Origin: Leptolyngbya sp. ES-bin-22
GTDB taxonomy: Bacteria > Cyanobacteriota > Cyanobacteriia > Leptolyngbyales > Leptolyngbyaceae
DNA length: 40,086 bases
Reading direction: 5' to 3'
Assembly (NCBI GenBank): GCA_014380065.1
Contig: JACMKO010000341.1
Location: forward strand, 1-40,086
Below the pieces are notes generated by a model. That model was not told the DNA's origin. It worked only from the letters and a program-made list of their open reading frames with translations, and did not search any database. The position numbers and the translations under genes are program-made. Below, piece by piece: positions 29,244 to 39,413 of this stretch. Numbering within the stretch: the first letter of the stretch is position 1; the number at the start of each line of letters is the position of its first letter.

Positions 29244-29279
29244 AAACCAGGCAGACCCTTCAGGTTGCCTGGTTTTTTT
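29244..29279 (+). terminator. Terminator after petH
   Basis: AAACCAGGCA (29244-29253) pairs with TGCCTGGTTT (29266-29275), with a 12-base loop and a run of seven T. It lies 64 bases after the petH stop. Confidence 0.9.
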
Positions 29280-29508
29280 AAGGTTCAAGGAGGATATGCA
29301 AAACGTTTCGATCTTTGTGGTCTTGGCGCGATCGCGGCTCCACAGGTGACAGCTCTGGCTTTGCTTGCCCCCGGCTTGAACCAAGATTGCAACGTTTTAG
29401 GCATGACTCAAGCACAACCGACGCAAGACCCTTGAGCCAGCCGTTTCAATCGCTTTGGGATGCAGTGGAGCCTGCCTTTACATTGTCCTAACCCAACCTT
29501 TAGTGGCT

Positions 29509-30357
29509 CTAACTGGTGCGTGCTAACAAAACGGGACAGTTAGCGTAAACTCGTACATAGTCAGAGAGCGATGAACCCAACAATCGATCGAGGTCTGGCA
29601 GACCTTTAGCGATCGTGGGGCGGCGTTCAGGGGAGCCCAGCACCAGCAAGCCAATGTTTAGCTCATCTGCTAAGCGGCAAAGTTCCTCAGCCGGTTTGCC
29701 CACGCACGACAGGCAACGATACGCGATACCCAGCTTTTTGGCTTCTGCCACAGCGGTTGCAAAGATTGGGTCATGCTCAGATGCCTCGCCGCTGGCACAG
29801 TATGATTTGCCGCTCAGATCGGGAGCAATGTGCGTGAGGATTAGTTCTCCACCTTTGAGGTCGCGTAGCAAGAACAGCGCTAGTTTGAGGCTTTGGCTTG
29901 CGGCTGCCGATCGATCGAGCGCCACCATGATGCGATTGATTTTTTTGATGTAGATGTCATCTTTCACCAACAGCATCGGGTGGGATGAAAGTTGGAAGAC
30001 ATACTGACTAACTGAATTTTCTAGAATGGAAACTAGACGCTTTAAGCCTCTAGAACCCATGATGATTAAGTCTGCATCAATCTCGTCGGCGACTCGGCAA
30101 ACAATATCTTTGGGATCGCCTTCGCGCAACACTCCAGAGACGCGCGCTGGGTCAAGCTTTAACGCTTGAATGGCATGCGCTAAAATGTCGCTGCCTTTCT
30201 CACGCTGCTGGTCCATTTCGGCAGCCGTAATCTGAGGCGGGATGACGTGTAGAACCGTCACAGACGCTCGTTGCATGGAAGGACTTTCTGCTAGAGCTTT
30301 GAACATTTCCTCAGACTGTCCGGTGCCCGAGTCAGCCAGAAGAATTTTTTCGATCAT
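29509..30357 (-). CDS. Tandem-domain universal stress protein
   Basis: This is a cytoplasmic protein with two UspA domains, about 282 residues from the Met at 30357 (MIEKILLADSGTGQSEEMF). The ORF track start at 30396 adds 13 basic residues that do not fit the family, and GAGG lies ahead of the chosen start. The first domain carries IMGSRGLKRLVSILENSVSQYV (ATP-binding G-type motif). The second begins KINRIMVALDRSAAASQSLKLAL and ends VLGSPERRPTIAKGLPDLDRLLGSSLSDYV. The second motif is looser, so nucleotide binding there is uncertain. Proteins of this family respond to stress, but a specific role is not predictable. A 518-base gap with no seen feature lies upstream. Confidence 0.9.
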   Translation of the reverse strand: MIEKILLADSGTGQSEEMFKALAESPSMQRASVTVLHVIPPQITAAEMDQQREKGSDILAHAIQALKLDPARVSGVLREGDPKDIVCRVADEIDADLIIMGSRGLKRLVSILENSVSQYVFQLSSHPMLLVKDDIYIKKINRIMVALDRSAAASQSLKLALFLLRDLKGGELILTHIAPDLSGKSYCASGEASEHDPIFATAVAEAKKLGIAYRCLSCVGKPAEELCRLADELNIGLLVLGSPERRPTIAKGLPDLDRLLGSSLSDYVRVYANCPVLLARTS

Positions 30358-30875
30358 GGATTTGCCTCGCGCTTTTCGTTGAAAATTTCCGCTCAAAACA
30401 ACGCAGACCTTATCTTCAGGTATGGGCGACTGGCAGCGTGCACGACTGCGATCGCGTCGCTGTCAAGGCATCAGAGCTAGACTGAAGGTGAGGCACTTAG
30501 AACGTCATCAGAGTGTTGCTTGGATCACTCGTTGTAATCAGAATTCTACCTTTAACATTCGGTAAACTGACGCACTTCGTTACTCATTGTTGCGTTGACA
30601 AGTATGAAACGATAGCAAGCATTCTTTGCGACCTTTTCAGCCGCTTAGCGGCAACTTGAAGGACACATTTTTGTCATCTTTTGCAGAACGTCAGTTTGCT
30701 CTCAGCTTGCGTGACAGACCGATCTAGGGCTTCGCTTTATCCTCATTAACGCCGTTGTGATGGGGCTGATTACCTTTAGGAGCAAAGAAATTGCTTGGGT
30801 TGACTAACGTAAACGAGCGGGTAAAGAGTGATCTAAAATAAGACAAAAATCTAGATCTCTAGAACACTTGACTGT
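30358..30875. other. Intergenic stretch without a recognised gene
   Basis: This is 518 bases between divergent genes (universal stress protein and thioesterase). It has no ORF of note, no repeat of the heptamer type and no RNA gene I can recognise. AT-rich sequence at about 30830-30860 may hold the thioesterase promoter. Confidence 0.45.
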
Positions 30876-31367
30876 ATGACGCACGACCAGACAGACCAAC
30901 GCCAACTAACGCCCACCGGAGCCATTCAAGAGCCATTACAGGTGTCTCCCGGAAACTGGTTTGAGTATGCGGTCAGGGCGCAACCCCACCATACGGACTA
31001 CGCAGGCATCGTCTGGCATGGCTCCTACATTGCCTGGATGGAAGAAGCCAGAGTCGAGTGTTTGCGCTCCATTGGCATTGAGTTTGCCGATCTGGTGGCG
31101 TTGGGCTGCGACCTGCCTGTTGTTGAACTTTCCATTCGCTATCATCAGCCGATCCAAATGGGTATGTCAGCCGTTGTTCGCACCCGTATGGCAGACATGG
31201 AAGGAGTCCGTGTGAATTGGGATTATCAGATTCAATCAACCGACGGGCAAGACCTGTTTGCCACAGCGCGTGTGGCGCTAGTCGCGGTCGATCGTGAAAA
31301 GGGTAAGGTGATGCGCCAGCTACCAGCCGCCGTCAAAGAAGCGTTAGTGAAGCTAGCGGCGCATTGA
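30876..31367 (+). CDS. Acyl-CoA thioesterase, 4HBT hot-dog family
   Basis: This enzyme would hydrolyse an acyl- or aryl-CoA thioester. Its 163 residues show the 4-hydroxybenzoyl-CoA thioesterase/YbgC pattern. The conserved Asp41 lies in HHTDYAGIVWHGSYIAWMEEARVECLRSIG, followed by the hot-dog strands (VVELSIRYHQPIQMGMSAVVRTRM, RVNWDYQIQSTDGQDLFATARVALVAVD). The N-terminal 25 residues are polar and not part of the fold. In cyanobacteria one member of this family acts on DHNA-CoA in phylloquinone synthesis. This sequence does not clearly match that one from memory, so the substrate is left open. It converges with dxr, with 12 bases between the stops. Confidence 0.87.
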   Translation: MTHDQTDQRQLTPTGAIQEPLQVSPGNWFEYAVRAQPHHTDYAGIVWHGSYIAWMEEARVECLRSIGIEFADLVALGCDLPVVELSIRYHQPIQMGMSAVVRTRMADMEGVRVNWDYQIQSTDGQDLFATARVALVAVDREKGKVMRQLPAAVKEALVKLAAH

Positions 31368-31379
31368 GTCGTGGTGCCG

Positions 31380-32567
31380 CTAGCGGCTCGAAATCATTGG
31401 GGTTGGCAGTTGACTAACCGTTAGCATCTCTTGTCTTGCCCAGCGGTCTGCTGCAATGATATCGTCCAGGCTTGGATCGGGGCGGTTGTGATTTTGGTAG
31501 CGATCGCACACTCGCTCAATGAAGCGCGGCATATCCAGAAATTGAATCTTCTCGTCCAGAAACAGCGCCACTGCCTGCTCATTCGCAGCATTTAACACAG
31601 CAGGCATACAGCCTCCAGCCCGTCCGGCTGCGTAAGCTAGCTGCATACAGGGATATTTTTGGTGATCGGGTTCACGGAATGTCAGGGTGCCAATCTTGAC
31701 AAGGTCGAGCGGTTCCCAGTTTGTGGCAAGGCGTTCTGGGTAGGACAGTGCATAGAGGAGCGGTAAGCGCATATCTGCCCAGCCTAGCTGCGCCAGTACA
31801 GACGTATCCTGAAGTTCGATCAGTGAATGAATAATGCTTTGGGGATGGATGACGATCGCGATCTGGTCGTAAGCGACTCCAAACAAGTAATGCGCTTCGA
31901 TGACCTCTAGTCCTTTGTTCATCAAAGTGGCGGAATCGATCGTAATTTTCCGACCCATCGACCAGTTGGGATGCTTGAGGGCATCGGCAACCGTGACGTG
32001 TGCTAGCTGTTCGACGGATAAATCACGGAAAGAGCCACCAGAGGCGGTGAGGAGGATACGTCGCAGCCCACCTTCCGGTACGCCCTGAAGACATTGAAAG
32101 ATTGCGGAATGCTCAGAATCCGCAGGCAGAAGCTTCACGCCGTGTTTCTGGACGAGTGGCAGCACCACTGGCGCGCCAGCAATCAGCGTTTCTTTGTTTG
32201 CCAGCGCAATATCTTTGCCCGCTTCGATCGCAGCAATCGTCGGCAGCAGCCCCGCACAGCCCACAATGCCCGTAACGACCACATCAGCCTCGCTCCAACG
32301 AGCAACTTCAACCACGCCCGCTTCACCCGCTAGTAAGGTGGGCTGTGGGTCGAGATCGGCGATCGCCGCTTTGAGCGCTGGCAGCAGCTCGGTTTCACAG
32401 ATTGCTACGATCGCGGGACAAAATTGACGAATTTGCTCTGCCAGGAGGGTAACGTTGCGCCCTGCGGCTAAGCCAACGACCCGAAACTGGTCTGGATGCT
32501 GAGCAACAATATCGAGCGTTTGAGTACCGATGGAGCCAGTTGAGCCAAGAAGGGAAATTGCTTTCAC
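31380..32567 (-). CDS. dxr: 1-deoxy-D-xylulose 5-phosphate reductoisomerase
   Basis: DXR makes 2-C-methyl-D-erythritol 4-phosphate from DXP with NADPH, the committed step of the MEP isoprenoid pathway that supplies carotenoids, phytyl chains and quinones. The 395 residues are of usual length. The NADPH site is [19 protein letters not shown]. The metal and substrate residues lie in [61 protein letters not shown] and [13 protein letters not shown]. The C-terminal helices include [12 protein letters not shown]. It stands on the minus strand with atpC upstream behind a terminator. Confidence 0.97.
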   Translation of the reverse strand: MKAISLLGSTGSIGTQTLDIVAQHPDQFRVVGLAAGRNVTLLAEQIRQFCPAIVAICETELLPALKAAIADLDPQPTLLAGEAGVVEVARWSEADVVVTGIVGCAGLLPTIAAIEAGKDIALANKETLIAGAPVVLPLVQKHGVKLLPADSEHSAIFQCLQGVPEGGLRRILLTASGGSFRDLSVEQLAHVTVADALKHPNWSMGRKITIDSATLMNKGLEVIEAHYLFGVAYDQIAIVIHPQSIIHSLIELQDTSVLAQLGWADMRLPLLYALSYPERLATNWEPLDLVKIGTLTFREPDHQKYPCMQLAYAAGRAGGCMPAVLNAANEQAVALFLDEKIQFLDMPRFIERVCDRYQNHNRPDPSLDDIIAADRWARQEMLTVSQLPTPMISSR

Positions 32568-32723
32568 GATCGCTGAAGTCCAGTCACGCCTCCACTATCT
32601 TACGCTTGCCGCATGTGCAACTTTGAAGAAATTCTTCAGCAGGCACAGTGAACGCTAGAGGGCGGCACCGATGAAAGTCAGGATTCAAGCGCCCTCCACT
32701 TCTATAATCACCTTCCCAGAACG

Positions 32724-32759
32724 AAAAAGCGATCGCCCCCTGAAAAGGAGCGATCGCCT
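32724..32759 (-). terminator. Terminator after atpC built from two HIP1 elements
   Basis: On the minus strand GCGATCGCTCC pairs with GGGGCGATCGC (one T-G wobble), followed by TTTTT. Both arms contain the HIP1 octamer. It lies 44 bases after the atpC stop, a suitable place to end the atpD-atpC transcript. Confidence 0.75.
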
Positions 32760-32802
32760 CTGAATCGTTCAAAAGATCGATGCCTTCTACATAATCACGA
32801 CA

Positions 32803-33213
32803 TTAAGCAGTGCCGCCTGCGGCTTGAAGTCTAGCACGCGCACGTTTGTACGCCTGAGTTGCTTGAATGCGCTCTGAACGATCGTCGCTTTGCAACGACT
32901 GATTGTATTTTGCTTCTGCTTCGGTAAAGACGGCTTGCGCTTTTGCTTTGTCAATGGTGTCGCCACGTTCGGCTGAGTTGACCAGAACGATGACTTCATT
33001 ACTTTCGACTTCGGCAAACCCACCCAGCAGGGCGATCGGCACCCAGGTTTTATCAGACCGGACGCGCATTACGCCTATATCTAAAGCTGTTAGCAAGGGT
33101 GCATGTCCCGTGAGAATGCCCAGTTGCCCAGTCGTACTGGGAAGAATCACTTCTTCCGCTTCTGCATCCCAGACTGTTTTGTCTGGTGCCACCACGCGAA
33201 CGGTCAATACCAT
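32803..33213 (-). CDS. atpC: ATP synthase epsilon subunit
   Basis: This subunit of the F1 head couples to gamma and inhibits ATP hydrolysis. The 136 residues show the beta-sandwich ([73 protein letters not shown]). A C-terminal helical hairpin follows, with [17 protein letters not shown] and [20 protein letters not shown]. It follows atpD by 94 bases, as in the atpB-atpE (beta-epsilon) operon of cyanobacteria and chloroplasts. The spacer carries a heptamer hairpin. The rest of the ATP synthase genes are not here, which is the usual cyanobacterial split. Confidence 0.97.
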   Translation of the reverse strand: MVLTVRVVAPDKTVWDAEAEEVILPSTTGQLGILTGHAPLLTALDIGVMRVRSDKTWVPIALLGGFAEVESNEVIVLVNSAERGDTIDKAKAQAVFTEAEAKYNQSLQSDDRSERIQATQAYKRARARLQAAGGTA

Positions 33214-33240
33214 AAAATGCTCCGCTAGCTTTGAGTGCTA

Positions 33241-33289
33241 AGTTTTGAGTTTTGAGTTTTAAGCGGTTTGCAACTCAAAACTCAAAACT
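33241..33289. repeat. ACTCAAA heptamer inverted repeat between atpD and atpC
   Basis: AGTTTTGAGTTTTGAGTT (33241-33258) and AACTCAAAACTCAAAACT (33272-33289) form an 18-bp perfect stem with a 13-base loop. It is the same unit as the array inside egtB. It has no T-run and lies within a probable two-gene operon. Confidence 0.85.
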
Positions 33290-33307
33290 TCTAACTCTTA
33301 ACTTCTT

Positions 33308-35150
<1,843 letters not shown>

Positions 35151-35558
35151 ATGCAGGTATTTGTTTTACTATTCAACGCGGGCACGGAAAACGAAGGCAT
35201 TCATTCGATTCAGATTGGCGATCGCAACCTTGTGCTGCTCTTTGAGCAAGAAGACGATGCGACTCGCTACTCACTCTTGTTGGAAGCGCAGGATTTTCCA
35301 GTGCCGACGATCGAAGTGATGGAACAAGCCGAAATTGAGGCGTTCTGTGAGGGTGCTGGCTATGAGGGGCAGTTTGTGCCTGCTGGCTTTGTACCGAAGA
35401 CAGCGGCTGATCGTCTGTTGTTAGCACCGCCCGAAACCAATCTGGAAGCAACAGACTGGCAAGTAGACGCTCAGCCGGAAACATCAGCAGAAGCAGCCGA
35501 GTCGGAGTCAGACGAGGAGTTGGAGCGCATGCGCCGCAAGCTAGAAGGGCTTTTGTAA
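35151..35558 (+). CDS. DUF3110 family protein
   Basis: This is a 135-residue acidic protein of the DUF3110 type, found in cyanobacteria and plants with no established function. The conserved first part reads MQVFVLLFNAGTENEGIHSIQIGDRNLVLLFEQEDDATRYSLLLEAQDFPVPTIE (quoted in parts: VFVLLFNAGTENEGIHS, LLFEQEDDATRYSLLLEAQ). EIEAFCEGAGYEGQFVP follows. The last 45 residues are Glu/Ala/Ser-rich and probably disordered, ending in a short helix (ELERMRRKLEGLL). It is followed on the same strand by murQ after 78 bases, and a shared transcript is possible. Confidence 0.82.
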   Translation: MQVFVLLFNAGTENEGIHSIQIGDRNLVLLFEQEDDATRYSLLLEAQDFPVPTIEVMEQAEIEAFCEGAGYEGQFVPAGFVPKTAADRLLLAPPETNLEATDWQVDAQPETSAEAAESESDEELERMRRKLEGLL

Positions 35559-35636
35559 AAGGCTCAGTGATCAAAGCTAAGGGCTTCATGCAGCGTTCCT
35601 TTGATCCCTCATCCCTTATCCTTTCTTCTCACCTTT

Positions 35637-36563
35637 ATGCCAAATCTAGACGAACGTGGGCATCTGCTGACCGAGCAGGCAAACCCGAACAGCCAGAATT
35701 TAGACCAGTTGACAACGCTGAAGTTGGTTGATCTGTTTAACCAGGAAGATGCTCAGACGATCGCCGCGATCGCACAAGCACGGCAACCGTTAGCACGGGC
35801 GATCGACCGCACGGTAAACGCACTACGGCAAGGCGGGCGGCTATTCTACATTGGAGCCGGGACGAGTGGACGCTTGGGGGTACTGGATGCAGCAGAATGT
35901 CCACCTACGTTTTGTTCTGACCCAGAACAGGTGCAGGGCATTCTTGCTGGGGGAGCGGAAGCATTAGTCCGCAGTTCCGAAGGACTGGAAGATCGGGCGG
36001 ATGATGGCGCAGCGGCAATCCACGATCGACATATCACCGCGCTAGATGTCGTCGTTGGCATTACCGCAGGGGGCACTACGCCGTATGTCCACGGAGCGTT
36101 GCAAGCAGCCCGTCAACAGGGCGCAACGACTATTTTCATCGCCTGTGTCCCCACTGAACAGGTAAGCGCTGCGGTGGACTTGGATATTCGCCTGCTAGTG
36201 GGTCCCGAAGTGCTGGCAGGATCAACGCGCTTAAAGGCAGGTACAGCGACCAAACTCGCGCTTAATATTTTGTCTACCGGGGTGATGGTGCAGTTGGGTA
36301 AGGTCTATGGCAACCGTATGGTAGATGTTGCTGTGACAAACAACAAGCTGCACGATCGCGCCCTCCGCATTTTGCAAGACCTGACCGCTTTGAACCGCGA
36401 AGATGCCAGAGCGCTATTGGAACAAAGCGATCGCAAAGTAAAGCTGGCGCTGTTGATGCATTGGACGGGCTTGGGGAAAGAGGAGGGCGATCGGCTCTTA
36501 GCAAAGCATCAGGGGCATTTGAGAAAGGCAACGACAGCATCTAATGAGTCACGCTTTAGCTGA
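35637..36563 (+). CDS. murQ: N-acetylmuramic acid 6-phosphate etherase
   Basis: MurQ removes the lactyl ether from MurNAc 6-phosphate to give GlcNAc 6-phosphate during peptidoglycan recycling. The ATG at 35637 (MPNLDERGHLLTEQANPNSQNLDQL) gives 308 residues, the normal size. The ORF track start at 35601 adds sequence that is not conserved. Family motifs are EDAQTIAAIAQA, RQGGRLFYIGAGTSGRLGVLDAAECPPTF (SIS domain), AGGAEALVRSSEGLEDR and VVGITAGGTTPYVHGAL. The segment GTATKLALNILSTGVMVQLGKVYGNRMVDV is near the active site. No sugar kinase or transporter gene is next to it. Confidence 0.95.
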   Translation: MPNLDERGHLLTEQANPNSQNLDQLTTLKLVDLFNQEDAQTIAAIAQARQPLARAIDRTVNALRQGGRLFYIGAGTSGRLGVLDAAECPPTFCSDPEQVQGILAGGAEALVRSSEGLEDRADDGAAAIHDRHITALDVVVGITAGGTTPYVHGALQAARQQGATTIFIACVPTEQVSAAVDLDIRLLVGPEVLAGSTRLKAGTATKLALNILSTGVMVQLGKVYGNRMVDVAVTNNKLHDRALRILQDLTALNREDARALLEQSDRKVKLALLMHWTGLGKEEGDRLLAKHQGHLRKATTASNESRFS

Positions 36564-37142
36564 GCGTCCAGTCACTTCAGCCTAAGATCAGCGATCAACT
36601 CGGCAATAGTGAGTCTGACAGGATGGTGATCGTGCTTCGACTCCGCTCAGCAAACAGTCACTCGTGGGTTGAGCGAAGCCGAAACCCACTTACAAAGTCG
36701 GGGCTTTCATTAGCGGGCTAATAAGGAGATTTCTAGGAAACAAAAGACCCACTGTCTATGCCCTACGGGCAGGCTACGCCAACGACTTCGCTTAGCCAGC
36801 TTGCACCCTGAGCGGAGTCGAAGGGTAAAATCTTTTCTGGAAATCGCCTAAGTAAAGTATCGTGCTTCTTTGCCGAAAGCGAGAGGGCTTGAGGGCATCT
36901 TTGGCTGTACGATTTGATTTTTGTTTGCGTAGAAAGATCTTGTTTTCGCTTTGCCGCTAAGATGAACCTACAATGAACCTACACAGCAATCAGTAATCCT
37001 CTGTTGACGATTCGGGTCTTCTCGTTTCAGGCAATGCCGAAAGGTCAAGCCGAGGCGGTAAGGCAGCAAGTGAGCACCAGCTAAGTGAACACCAGCAGCA
37101 GCTATGTTGCTTCCACAACAGAGTAATTAAGGTCAATTGCGG
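36564..37142. repeat. Intergenic stretch with several small palindromes
   Basis: This 579-base stretch holds CTTCGACTCCGCTCAG (36635-36650) and its exact reverse complement CTGAGCGGAGTCGAAG (36809-36824), the second within ACCCT...AGGGT. Between them lie GTGGGTT-N12-AACCCAC (36664-36689) and GCCCTACGGGC followed by AGGCTACGCC (about 36760). These are interspersed repeat types widespread in cyanobacteria. The segment 36840-37142 shows no recognised feature. Confidence 0.65.
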
Positions 37143-37457
37143 ATGACAAAACTCTCAGAAAAATTGCTTGAAGCCGTGCACTGGAAGTCTCTGAAATTGG
37201 ACTTCAGTCCTAAATGTGGTGAATGCTACGCCACGCACCAAGGCTCATTGAACGTGAATGCCTTTGAGATCAAGTGCTATAAGTCTTCTGACGGTATGGC
37301 TGCGCTTGACGTTGAAGATATTGAGCGGTTCTTTCGAGGATGTCCTAACTGCAATGCTCCCAGTGAGTGTCGCCACTGCAATCAAATTACGGACGCACCC
37401 GATCGCCAAAGAACCGCAGTGATGTTGGAAGCAGAGCACCAACCAGTCACTGAGTAG
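37143..37457 (+). CDS. Small cysteine-rich hypothetical protein
   Basis: This is a 104-residue ORF from the ATG at 37143 (MTKLSEKLLEAVHWKSLKL). The TTG at 37137 in the track is less likely. Cysteines are arranged as CGECYATH (CxxC) near residue 26 and as CPNCNAPSECRHCN near residue 76, giving a possible zinc- or iron-binding site with two CxxC pairs. The middle (NVNAFEIKCYKSSDGMAALDVEDIERFFRG) is ordinary globular sequence. No signal peptide is seen. I do not recognise a family, and the neighbours do not indicate a role. Confidence 0.65.
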   Translation: MTKLSEKLLEAVHWKSLKLDFSPKCGECYATHQGSLNVNAFEIKCYKSSDGMAALDVEDIERFFRGCPNCNAPSECRHCNQITDAPDRQRTAVMLEAEHQPVTE

Positions 37458-37570
37458 ACACTGCTGGGTACCCCTTATTGACCGCCAAAGCGTTTGAACG
37501 TGAAAGCGTTTGAGCGGACTGTGAGAACACTGCTTTAGCAGATCTATCGTGTGGGATTAATCGAGACGGC

Positions 37571-38521
37571 ATGACTATCAGTGTGGTGACAGGGGCAGCG
37601 GGTTTCATCGGTTCTCACTTGGCAGATGCCCTACTTAAGCGGGGCGATCGTGTGATTGGCGTTGACCACATTAATGACTATTACGATCCGCTCCTCAAGC
37701 GTAAAAACATTGCCCATTTGATCAGGCATCCAGGCTTCCAATTAGTCGAAGCAGACATACAGCAGGTGGATTGGTCTAGCCTACTGGCGAATGTGGATGT
37801 GGTGTATCACCAGGCTGCACAAGCGGGCGTTCGTGCTAGTTGGGGCAGCAGTTTTCACACCTACACTGAGCGCAATATCAATGCAACTCAAGCGCTTCTA
37901 GAAGCCGCAAAAGACGCAAAGCAATTAAAACGTCTGGTTTTTGCGTCCTCATCCTCGGTGTATGGCGATGCCGAAACGTTACCCACCCATGAGTTGATTT
38001 GCCCACAGCCAGTTTCACCATACGGCATTACCAAACTAGCAGCGGAACGTCTGTGTTTGCTCTACCATCGCAACTTTGGCGTGCCGACTGCGATTCTGCG
38101 CTATTTTACGGTTTACGGTCCTCGCCAGCGACCCGATATGGCGTTTCACAAGTTCTTTAAAGCCGTCTTAGAGGAACAGGCGATCGCGGTTTATGGCGAC
38201 GGGCGGCAAACACGCGACTTTACCTTTGTCAGCGATGCCGTAGCGGCAAATCTGGCAGCGGCAAACGCTTCAGACGCGATCGGTGAAGTGTTCAACATTG
38301 GCGGCGGTAGCCGTGTTGCCTTAACTGAAATCCTGGCAACGATCGAGCAAATTGTGGGTGAACCGCTCCGCCGCGACATGATGGCAGCGGCGATCGGTGA
38401 TGCCCGTCATACGGCTGCCGATGTCTCAAAAGCGCAGAAAATCCTGGCTTACAAACCACAAGTAACGCTGACCGAGGGTTTAACAAAAGAATGGGAGTGG
38501 GTTAAGTCCTTATATACCTGA
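37571..38521 (+). CDS. NAD-dependent sugar-nucleotide epimerase (UDP-glucuronate 4-epimerase/GalE-like SDR)
   Basis: This is an extended short-chain dehydrogenase/reductase acting on a nucleotide sugar. Its 316 residues show the NAD site VVTGAAGFIGSHLADALLKRGD, then GVDHINDYYDPLLKR and YHQAAQAGVRASWG. The catalytic SSSSVYG and YGITKLAAE (Tyr-x3-Lys) follow. LRYFTVYGPRQRPDMAFHKF and VYGDGRQTRDFTFV come next. DHINDYYDPLLKRKN and QAGVRASWG are typical of UDP-glucuronate 4-epimerases, but substrate specificity in this group is hard to judge. It would serve cell-envelope or exopolysaccharide synthesis. It is not obviously in an operon. Confidence 0.9.
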   Translation: MTISVVTGAAGFIGSHLADALLKRGDRVIGVDHINDYYDPLLKRKNIAHLIRHPGFQLVEADIQQVDWSSLLANVDVVYHQAAQAGVRASWGSSFHTYTERNINATQALLEAAKDAKQLKRLVFASSSSVYGDAETLPTHELICPQPVSPYGITKLAAERLCLLYHRNFGVPTAILRYFTVYGPRQRPDMAFHKFFKAVLEEQAIAVYGDGRQTRDFTFVSDAVAANLAAANASDAIGEVFNIGGGSRVALTEILATIEQIVGEPLRRDMMAAAIGDARHTAADVSKAQKILAYKPQVTLTEGLTKEWEWVKSLYT

Positions 38522-38624
38522 TTTATACAGCAGCATTCAGGAGGCAGAAGCCACGATGGGATCAGGCTACAAGCCGTTCAAACTTAAACGTGTACTTCAT
38601 TAAGCAGGAGATCGCACCCTTAAG

Positions 38625-39413
38625 ATGTGTCGCTTATTAGGTTACCTTGGCTCAACAGTTCAAGTCGATCGCCTGTTGCTTAAGCCTGAACATTCGCTCA
38701 TCGAGCAAAGCTATCAACCCCGCGAAATGACGGCTGGGCTGCTGAATGCCGATGGGTTTGGCATGGGTTGGTATCATCCACAGCGGGAGGTCGAACCCTT
38801 TACCTACAAAAACACGCTGCCGATCTGGAGCGATGTAAATCTGGCGAGCCTCAGTCGCTATATCGAATCGGGTTGCATCCTCGCCAATGTCCGCAGCGCG
38901 ACACCCGGTCAGGCGATCGATCTAAGCAATTGCCAACCCTTTCAGCATGGTCTCATTTTAGGCATTCATAATGGTTACGTTGAAAACTTCCGGCAAACGC
39001 TGTATCGTCCTATTCGCGACCGCCTGAGCGATGTCGCCTATCAGTCGATCGGCGGCAGCACCGATTCAGAGCATATTTTCGCCTTACTGGTTGATGCGCT
39101 AGAAACCACGCCAACCTTGCCCTTAGTAGATGCTTTGCACAAAACGTTGACCACACTATCCCACTTAGGGCAGCAGTATCAAGCCGAGTTTTCTGCCAAT
39201 CTAATCATTAGCGATGGGCAGCAACTGGTGGCATCGCGTTATGCAAATCGTTCCCCAATGCCATCGCTCTACTGGTTGCGCGACGATCCACTTTTTCCGC
39301 AAGCGGTGCTGATTGCCTCTGAGCCGTTGTTCGCTGGCAACTGGACTGCTTGCCCTGAACATAGCCTCCTTACGGTGACTCATGACCTCGATATCCAAAG
39401 CCATTCAATCTGA
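38625..39413 (+). CDS. egtC: Ergothioneine biosynthesis class II glutamine amidotransferase (EgtC-like)
   Basis: EgtC cleaves the gamma-glutamyl bond in an intermediate of ergothioneine synthesis. In many bacteria its gene accompanies egtB. The 262-residue protein starts MCRLLGYLG, with catalytic Cys2 of the Ntn-hydrolase fold. ADGFGMGWYHPQREVEPFTYKNTLPIWSD, CILANVRSATPGQAIDLSNCQPF and GLILGIHNGYVENF are GATase-2 family motifs, followed by STDSEHIFALLVD. The context with egtB is the main reason for the name rather than a general amidotransferase. The 32-base overlap with the next start codon suggests translational coupling. Confidence 0.88.
   Translation: MCRLLGYLGSTVQVDRLLLKPEHSLIEQSYQPREMTAGLLNADGFGMGWYHPQREVEPFTYKNTLPIWSDVNLASLSRYIESGCILANVRSATPGQAIDLSNCQPFQHGLILGIHNGYVENFRQTLYRPIRDRLSDVAYQSIGGSTDSEHIFALLVDALETTPTLPLVDALHKTLTTLSHLGQQYQAEFSANLIISDGQQLVASRYANRSPMPSLYWLRDDPLFPQAVLIASEPLFAGNWTACPEHSLLTVTHDLDIQSHSI

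Noticed and set aside
32584-32772. 62-residue minus-strand ORF over the atpC terminator
   Set aside because: It reads through the terminator hairpin made of HIP1 elements and has no recognisable feature.
37020-37085. GCCGAAAGGTCAAGCC...AAGGCAGCAAG, which recalls the SRP RNA apical loop
   Set aside because: The conserved GGAAG...GCAG geometry of the SRP domain IV loop is not present and no long flanking helix was found.
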